DNA of 64,000 nt, from assembly GCF_900111005.1 (NCBI RefSeq), contig NZ_FOFV01000005.1, positions 62,001 to 126,000 on the forward strand, given 5' to 3'. The position numbers and the translations under genes were made by a program. This document shows, one piece after another, positions 59,319-64,000 of the stretch (position 1 is the stretch's first letter; the number at the start of each line of letters is the position of its first letter). A model generated the notes under the pieces. It was not told the DNA's origin, ran no database searches, and was given only the letters and a program-made list of their open reading frames with translations. The DNA is from Lentzea albida. Its GTDB lineage: Bacteria > Actinomycetota > Actinomycetes > Mycobacteriales > Pseudonocardiaceae.

Positions 59319-60394
59319 CAGGCCTCCTCGGCGTCGAGCTCGGCCCGCAGCGCCGCGCGCTGCTCCGCCAGCTGGGGCGTGGGGGTGGAGTAGACGTGGG
59401 CGAAGATCTCCTCGGGGTCCACGACCGTCTCGGCGCCGACGCCGGCGCGGACCGCGGCCGCCATCTCCTCCGCGGCGGCGGCGATCTCCTGCTCGCGTGC
59501 GTCGTCGAGCGCGCCCACCGACGTCAGATAGGTCCTCACGCGCAGCAGCGGGTCGCGCGGGAGCCACTCCGCGACCTCGTCGTCGGCGCGGTAACGAGTG
59601 GCGTCGTCGGCGTTGGTGTGCGACTCGACGCGGTAGGTGTCGGCCTCGACCAGCGTCGGCCCCTCCCCCGCGCGGGCACGGGCGACGGCCTCGCCGAGCA
59701 CCTTCTCGAGCACCGGCAGGTCGTTGCCGTCCACGCGGAAGCCAGGCATGCCGTAGCCGATCGCCTTGGCCGCCAGTGACGGCGCGACCGACTGGCGCGC
59801 AAGGGGGACCGAGATCGCGTACTTGTTGTTCTGCACGAAGAACACGACCGGAGCGTTGAAGACGGCGGCGAAGTTGCAGGCCTCGTGGAAGTCGCCCTCG
59901 CTCGTCGCGCCGTCACCGCACAGCGCCATGACGACCGTGTCCTCACCCTTGAGGCGTGCCGCGTGAGCGACACCGACGGCGTGCAGCAGCTGCGTCGCGA
60001 GCGGGGTGGCCTGGGGCGCGACCTTGTGCTCGTTCGGGTCGTAGCCGCAGTGCCAGTCGCCGCGCAGCAACGTGAGCACCTCGACCGGGTCCACCCCGCG
60101 GGCGGCGATCGCTGCCGTGTCGCGGTAGGTCGGGAACAGCCAGTCGTCGTCCGAGAGGACGGACGCGCACGCGACCTGGCACGCCTCTTGGCCGCGCGAA
60201 GACGGGTACACGGCCAACCGTCCCTGACGGACCAGCGCGCCGCACTGTTCGTTCAGCCGCCTGGCGAACACCAGCTTGCGGTACCCCTCGAGCAGGGCCT
60301 CGGCGTCGGGTTTCGACGCTCCCCTGACCAGGCGGCCGTTCTCGTCCAGCAGCCGGGCCGGGGTGATGGCCGCCTTGAGCTGACCGGCACTCAT
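59318..60394 (-). CDS. bkdA: E1 alpha subunit of branched-chain 2-oxoacid dehydrogenase
   Basis: A 358-residue thiamine-diphosphate subunit. The cofactor motif is CGDGATSEGDFHEACNFAAV followed by FFVQNNKYAISVP, and VEADTYRVESHTNADDATRY contains the usual phosphorylation-loop region. It decarboxylates the keto acids from valine, leucine and isoleucine, giving starter units for branched fatty acids. The ATG at 60394 follows GGAGGTGCGG. First gene of the unit, divergent from an Lrp/AsnC regulator. Confidence 0.93.
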   Translation of the reverse strand: MSAGQLKAAITPARLLDENGRLVRGASKPDAEALLEGYRKLVFARRLNEQCGALVRQGRLAVYPSSRGQEACQVACASVLSDDDWLFPTYRDTAAIAARGVDPVEVLTLLRGDWHCGYDPNEHKVAPQATPLATQLLHAVGVAHAARLKGEDTVVMALCGDGATSEGDFHEACNFAAVFNAPVVFFVQNNKYAISVPLARQSVAPSLAAKAIGYGMPGFRVDGNDLPVLEKVLGEAVARARAGEGPTLVEADTYRVESHTNADDATRYRADDEVAEWLPRDPLLRVRTYLTSVGALDDAREQEIAAAAEEMAAAVRAGVGAETVVDPEEIFAHVYSTPTPQLAEQRAALRAELDAEEA

Positions 60395-60503
60395 CCGCAC
60401 CTCCACGAGCAGTTACACCAGGCCCGAATGTTGCCTATATTGGAGGCCAATCGGCTAGGTCCGAGCCCAAGTGCGAGACGATTGACTTCTCGCTTCGATT
60501 CAG

Positions 60504-60521
60504 CCGGTCCAGTTGGACCGG
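60504..60521. promoter_or_regulatory. Inverted repeat in the bkd/Lrp divergent gap
   Basis: CCGGTCC-AGTT-GGACCGG, a perfect 7-bp repeat, 33 bases before the Lrp-type GTG. A second, shorter dyad ATTGG-AGG-CCAAT lies nearer the bkd operon at about 60439. Both are candidate regulator sites. Confidence 0.5.
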
Positions 60522-60554
60522 TGCACAGCCCTTTTGCCCCGGGGAGTGAGACAC

Positions 60555-60992
60555 GTGGACGCGGAACTGGACGAGGTCGACCGGCGGATCCTCGCCGAAC
60601 TGGAGGCGGACGGCCGGTTGTCGGGGCGCGCGCTGGCCGAACGCGTGACGATCTCGCGCGCCAACGCCTACGCCCGGTTCGAACGTCTCGTGGCGGACGG
60701 CGTGATCACCGGCTTCCACGCGCGGGTGGACCCGGTGAAGGTGGGTCTCACGACGTCCGCGTACGTGGCGATGACGGTGCGGCAGAACAACTGGCGGGAC
60801 CTGCAGGCGCGGCTGCGGGCCATCCCCGAGGTGCGGCACATGGCGCTCATGGGCGGCGAGTTCGACGTGATGCTGCTCGTCAGGGCGGCGGACAACGACG
60901 CCCTGCGCCGCGTCGTCCTGGAGCAGTTGCAGAACATCCCCGGAGTGCTGTCGACCAAGACGTTCCTGATCTTCGAGGACGCCGAGAACTGA
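60555..60992 (+). CDS. Lrp/AsnC-family regulator, BkdR-like
   Basis: A 145-residue regulator: helix-turn-helix at about 2-55 (LDEVDRRILAELEADGRLSG, LAERVTISRANAYARFERLV) and the RAM ligand domain (TTSAYVAMTVRQNN, EVRHMALMGGEFDVMLLV). Diverging from the branched-chain dehydrogenase genes, it matches the BkdR type that senses branched amino acids. The GTG at 60555 follows GGGGAG. Confidence 0.92.
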   Translation: MDAELDEVDRRILAELEADGRLSGRALAERVTISRANAYARFERLVADGVITGFHARVDPVKVGLTTSAYVAMTVRQNNWRDLQARLRAIPEVRHMALMGGEFDVMLLVRAADNDALRRVVLEQLQNIPGVLSTKTFLIFEDAEN

Positions 60993-61017
60993 GCTTCGCG
61001 TCACATCGGGTGGAAGC

Positions 61018-61031
61018 TGACACCGGTGTCA
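61018..61031. promoter_or_regulatory. 14-bp palindrome before the MDR oxidoreductase
   Basis: TGACACCGGTGTCA is a perfect palindrome 52 bases before the ATG at 61083. It may be the operator of the convergent MerR protein or another regulator. Confidence 0.5.
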
Positions 61032-61041
61032 ACGAATAGCT

Positions 61042-61069
61042 TCGAACCGTCCACAGGATCACGGTTCGA
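61042..61069 (+). promoter_or_regulatory. Leader hairpin touching the ribosome site
   Basis: TCGAACCGT (61042-61050) pairs with ACGGTTCGA (61061-61069) over a 10-base loop. Its 3' arm runs into the GAGGAG ribosome site at 61068-61073, so it may reduce translation. Confidence 0.4.
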
Positions 61070-61082
61070 GGAGATGTTCACC

Positions 61083-62000
61083 ATGGGCAAAGCGTTGGGG
61101 TACAAGGCTTTCGGCGAGGCAGACGTGCAGGTGTCCTTCGATCGGCCGGACCCCGTGCCCGGCCCGGCCGAGGTCCTCGTGCGCGTCGCGGCGGCGGGGG
61201 TCAACCCGCTCGACCACAAGCTGCGGTCCGGGCACGTCCCCTCCCTCAACGGCGAGCTGCCGTTCCCCCAGGTCCTCGGCATGGAGGCGGCCGGGACGGT
61301 GCTCGCGGTCGGCGAGGACGTCACGGGCCTGGCGGTCGGCGACCGGGTCACCGGGTTCGCGCTGACCGGCGCGGGCACGTACGCGGAGACGACGCTGCTG
61401 CTCGGCACGTCCACCGCCCGCATCCCCGACGCGCTGCCGGCCACCTGGGCGGCGACGATCCCGGTCGCCGGCACGACGGCGCTGGACGTGCTCGACCAGC
61501 TCGACCTGCCCGCCGGATCCTCGTTGCTGGTCAACGGGATCGGCGGCGGCGTCGGCATCGCGGTGGCCCAGCTCGCGCGGCACCGCGGCCTGGTGGTGAC
61601 CGGCACGGCCAGCACGGGCAAGCGCGACCTCGTCGAGTCGACCGGCGCGACGTTCGTCGACTACACCGCCGGCGACGTCGTGGAACTGCTCCGCGCCGAG
61701 GCCCCGGACGGCTTCGACGCCCTGGTCGACAACGTCGGCGGCGACGCGTTGCGCGCCGTGGCGCCACTGGCCAGGAAGATCGTCTCGATCGGCGACTTCT
61801 CCGTGGGCGAGGTCGGCGGCGTGGTGGTGGAGCGCCGGGTCGACCGGGCGGGCCTCGAACGCGTCGCCCAGCTCATGGTCGAGGGCGCGCTCGACCCGCA
61901 CATCACGGCGACCTACCCGCTCGACCGGGCGGACGAGGCGCTGGCGCTCGTGGAGTCGTTGCACGCCAAGGGCAAGCTCGTCATCGACCTGAGCCTCTGA
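61083..62000 (+). CDS. NADP-dependent MDR oxidoreductase
   Basis: A 305-residue zinc-free medium-chain reductase, quinone-reductase-like. AEVLVRVAAAGVNPLDHKLR and PFPQVLGMEAAGTVLAVGED lie in the GroES-like domain; SLLVNGIGGGVGIAVAQLAR opens the cofactor fold. The ATG at 61083 follows GAGGAG at 9 bases; an ATG 9 bases earlier overlaps that site and is less likely. It ends 6 bases from the convergent MerR gene, a pairing often seen in oxidative or electrophile response. The third such reductase in this window. Confidence 0.88.
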   Translation: MGKALGYKAFGEADVQVSFDRPDPVPGPAEVLVRVAAAGVNPLDHKLRSGHVPSLNGELPFPQVLGMEAAGTVLAVGEDVTGLAVGDRVTGFALTGAGTYAETTLLLGTSTARIPDALPATWAATIPVAGTTALDVLDQLDLPAGSSLLVNGIGGGVGIAVAQLARHRGLVVTGTASTGKRDLVESTGATFVDYTAGDVVELLRAEAPDGFDALVDNVGGDALRAVAPLARKIVSIGDFSVGEVGGVVVERRVDRAGLERVAQLMVEGALDPHITATYPLDRADEALALVESLHAKGKLVIDLSL

Positions 62001-62006
62001 CCCGGC

Positions 62007-62396
62007 TCAGCGGGCCTCGATCCGGGTGCGGAACCGGGTGTTGCCCTCGATCAGCTCGTCGAGCGCGGCCCGCGCCTCGACGAGCCGGGTGATGTCGGCG
62101 GTCAGCCGGTCGCGTTCCCCCACCATGGCGACGAACGCGTCCTCGGCGACCTCCAAGTCGGACGTCTCCACGCACGGCAGCAGGCGGGCGATCACCTTGC
62201 TGCCGAGACCCGCGTCGAACAGCCGCCGGATGACCTCGACGCGCGAGACGTCCGTCGCCGCGTAGTGCCGCTGACCGCCGACGGAGCGCGTGCTGTGCAT
62301 GAGCCCCTGCTGCTCGTAGTACCGCAGCGAGCGGGCGCTGACCCCGGTCAGCCGGGCCAGCTCACCGATCTTCATCGTGGCGGTGGAGGCGGTCAT
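62007..62396 (-). CDS. MerR-family regulator
   Basis: A 129-residue regulator with the MerR winged helix (MKIGELARLTGVSARSLRYY then EQQGLMHSTRSVGGQRHY) and a dimerising coiled coil (VAEDAFVAMVGERDRLTADI). Only one late Cys (LPCVE) is present, so metal sensing is unlikely; stress or drug sensing fits better. There is no ribosome site before the ATG at 62396, but TACGCT ends 6 bases upstream, as in leaderless actinobacterial genes. The ATG at 62375 is an alternative. Confidence 0.88.
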   Translation of the reverse strand: MTASTATMKIGELARLTGVSARSLRYYEQQGLMHSTRSVGGQRHYAATDVSRVEVIRRLFDAGLGSKVIARLLPCVETSDLEVAEDAFVAMVGERDRLTADITRLVEARAALDELIEGNTRFRTRIEAR

Positions 62397-62422
62397 GGAT
62401 CCAGCGTAACCCGGCACCACCA

Positions 62423-62439
62423 CTGTCCGGAGTGGACAG
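62423..62439. promoter_or_regulatory. Dyad in the MerR promoter
   Basis: CTGTCC and GGACAG form an inverted repeat (plus strand CTGTCCGGAGTGGACAG) about 27 bases upstream of the MerR start. Its place just before the TACGCT hexamer suits a MerR-type or autoregulatory site. Confidence 0.5.
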
Positions 62440-62480
62440 ATGCACGCGGGCCGGACCCCGCGGCCGCGCTCCGGTCCGGC

Positions 62481-62520
62481 GCCCGGCAGGTCGTGCGCGA
62501 TCGGGCACGACCTGCCGGGC
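62481..62520. terminator. 16-bp perfect hairpin, second of a tandem pair
   Basis: Arms 62481-62496 and 62505-62520 (GCCCGGCAGGTCGTGC) pair perfectly with an 8-base loop. It lies after the flavoprotein gene and the first hairpin, upstream of MerR. Confidence 0.7.
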
Positions 62521-62613
62521 CTGCCGGTGGTGCCGAGATCCGCCGCCACCGGCCGGACCCCGCCACCACCGGCGCACCGCCGCGCGGCTCGCCCACCGCG
62601 CAAGCTCGCGGAA

Positions 62614-62653
62614 CGCCGGTGTCCCGCACCTCGAAGAGCACGGGACACCGGCG
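62614..62653. terminator. 13-bp perfect hairpin after the flavoprotein gene
   Basis: Arms 62614-62626 and 62641-62653 (CGCCGGTGTCCCG) pair perfectly with a 14-base loop, 9 bases beyond the stop of the disulfide reductase on the minus strand. Confidence 0.75.
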
Positions 62654-62661
62654 TGGTGACA

Positions 62662-64000
62662 TCAGCGGCCGTAGGCCTCGAGCAGCCGCAGCCACACCTC
62701 GCTGACGGTCGGGAACGACGGGACGGCGTGCCACAACCGGTCCAGCGGGACCTCCGCGACGATCGCGATGGTCGCGGCGTGCAGCAGCTCGGCGACGTCC
62801 GGGCCGACGAGGGTGAAGCCGACGATCACCTTGCGGTCCTCGTCGACGACCATGCGGGCGTGGCCGCTGTAGCCCTCGGCGTGCAGCGAGGAACCGGCGG
62901 TGGCGGCGAGGTCGTAGTCGACCACGCGGATGCGCAGCCCGGCGGCCTCCGCGGCGGCCGCGGTGAGGCCCACCGCCGCCATCTCGGGCTCGGTGAAGAC
63001 CACCTGCGGCACCGCGCGCTCGTCAGCGGTCGCCGCGTGGCGGCCCCACGGGCCGACGTCGACGGTCTCGCCCTTGGCGCGGGCCGCGAGGCCGTCACCG
63101 AGCGCACGGGCCTGGTACTTGCCCTGGTGCGTCAGGAGAACGCGGCGGTTGACGTCGCCGATCGCGTACAGCCAGCCGTCGCCGAGAGGCGTGCCGTCCT
63201 CGCCCAGGACGCGCATCGCGTCGTCGACGGTGAGCCAGGAACCCGGCTTCAGGCCGACCGCGTCGAGGCCGATGTCCTCGGTGTTCGGCGTGCGGCCGAT
63301 CGCGACGAGCAGCTCGTCCGCCTCGATCTCCTCACCGCTCTTGAGGGTGATGTGCACGGTGCCGTCGTCATCGCGGCGCACCGAGGCGGCCTCGGCACCG
63401 ACGCGCACGGTCACACCGGCCTCCTGCAGGGCCGCGGTGACGCGCTCGCCGACGAACGGCTCCTGCACGTGCAGCACGCCGTCGCGGGCCAGCACCTCGA
63501 CCGTCGCGCCGAGGCTCGAGAACGCGGTCGCCATCTCCGAGGCCACGACGCCGCCACCGATGATGGCGAGCCGGCCGGGAACCTCCTTCGCCGCAACGGT
63601 CTCGCGGCTCGTCCACGGCTTCGACGCGCGCAGGCCCTCGATGTCGGGGACCAGGGCGCCGCTGCCGGTCGCGACGACGACGGCGTGCCGCGCGGTGAGC
63701 GTCGTGACGCCGTTCTCGCCGGTCACCTCGACGACCTTCTCGCCGGTGATCCGGCCGTGGCCTCGGTACAGCGGGATGCCCGCGGACTCGAGCCAGGCGA
63801 CCTGGCCGTCGTCCTTCCAGTCCGAGGCGAAGGCGTCGCGGCGGCGGAGCACGGCGGCCACGTCGAGCTCGCCCGTCACGGCCTCCCGTGCGCCGGGGAG
63901 CTTCTTCACGGCGCGGAGGGCGGCGGCGCTGCGCAGCAACGCCTTGGTCGGCATGCACGCCCAGTAGGAGCACTCACCGCCGACCAGCTCGCGCTCGACG
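62662..64000 (-). CDS. NAD(P)/FAD disulfide-reductase family protein, 5' end outside window
   Basis: A class I pyridine-nucleotide-disulfide oxidoreductase missing its first residues. The redox pair is in GGECSYWACMPTKALL, where the two Cys are separated by four residues as in lipoamide dehydrogenase and mercuric reductase. RLAIIGGGVVASEMATAFSS is the NAD(P) fold, LLVAIGRTPNTEDIGLD and GWLYAIGDVNRR the FAD contacts. The C-terminal HxHPT motif of true dihydrolipoyl dehydrogenase is altered to HAVPSFPTVSE, keeping only the final Glu in register, so it may not be an E3 for the bkd complex. Its substrate is not known. Confidence 0.85.
   Translation of the reverse strand, partial: VERELVGGECSYWACMPTKALLRSAAALRAVKKLPGAREAVTGELDVAAVLRRRDAFASDWKDDGQVAWLESAGIPLYRGHGRITGEKVVEVTGENGVTTLTARHAVVVATGSGALVPDIEGLRASKPWTSRETVAAKEVPGRLAIIGGGVVASEMATAFSSLGATVEVLARDGVLHVQEPFVGERVTAALQEAGVTVRVGAEAASVRRDDDGTVHITLKSGEEIEADELLVAIGRTPNTEDIGLDAVGLKPGSWLTVDDAMRVLGEDGTPLGDGWLYAIGDVNRRVLLTHQGKYQARALGDGLAARAKGETVDVGPWGRHAATADERAVPQVVFTEPEMAAVGLTAAAAEAAGLRIRVVDYDLAATAGSSLHAEGYSGHARMVVDEDRKVIVGFTLVGPDVAELLHAATIAIVAEVPLDRLWHAVPSFPTVSEVWLRLLEAYGR

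Noticed and set aside
1..64000. tRNA, rRNA, insertion sequences, prophage or integrase genes
   Set aside because: No matching sequence, terminal repeats or transposase-like protein was seen.

Overview
The window is very GC-rich with strong third-position G/C bias. It uses GTG and TTG starts freely and has many 1- to 4-base gene overlaps, which points to a filamentous actinomycete. The mix of genes (DivIVA-type protein, F5/8-type carbohydrate-binding domains, complete phenylacetate pathway, branched-chain ketoacid dehydrogenase) would fit a Pseudonocardiales genome such as Lentzea or Saccharothrix; that placement is inference. I see no rRNA, tRNA, CRISPR array, insertion sequence or phage gene.

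Region 1 (1-11,000) is mixed housekeeping and hypothetical content: the end of a NarL-type two-component pair, a GlxA-like AraC regulator overlapping a DJ-1/PfpI protein, a secreted SGNH hydrolase, a compact carboxylesterase coupled to a large repeat-containing protein of unknown role, a hot-dog protein with a YchJ-type protein, a DivIVA-domain protein, an epimerase and a methyltransferase.

Region 2 (11,000-34,000) is devoted to glycans. It has a GH89 alpha-N-acetylglucosaminidase coupled to an MFS transporter, two secreted enzymes with F5/8 (CBM32-like) domains, a DUF1996 protein, a secreted malectin protein, a GH3 beta-glucosidase, a LacI repressor, an odd LacI-like protein with no DNA-binding head, a ROK repressor and a five-gene Opp/Dpp-type ABC importer. 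Five near-identical palindromes (core GAGAGCGCTCTC) sit before the secreted enzymes, the GH3 gene and the LacI gene, so the set reads as one LacI regulon: extracellular attack, import, intracellular hydrolysis.

Region 3 (34,000-36,000) holds an XRE/MmyB-like regulator, a short-chain dehydrogenase and a TetR regulator facing an EamA exporter across two matching operators.

Region 4 (37,000-54,500) is a phenylacetate catabolic island: paaABCDE, thiolase, two crotonases, paaH and paaI, with a TetR gene at the operon end, paaZ divergent, and paaK about 8 kb away. Similar TetR-type boxes lie at the paaA/paaZ intergenic region and at paaK. Between them are a flavin-dependent oxygenase, a GMC oxidoreductase, a second related TetR, a NIPSNAP protein, a quinone oxidoreductase and an HxlR regulator.

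Region 5 (54,500-64,000) begins with a damaged AraC-family gene fused tail-to-tail with an aldehyde dehydrogenase that has lost its stop codon. The start region of that dehydrogenase is buried in a 20-bp perfect inverted repeat. The branched-chain ketoacid dehydrogenase operon (E1alpha, E1beta, E2) with a divergent Lrp/AsnC regulator follows, then an oxidoreductase, a MerR regulator and a partial flavoprotein disulfide reductase.
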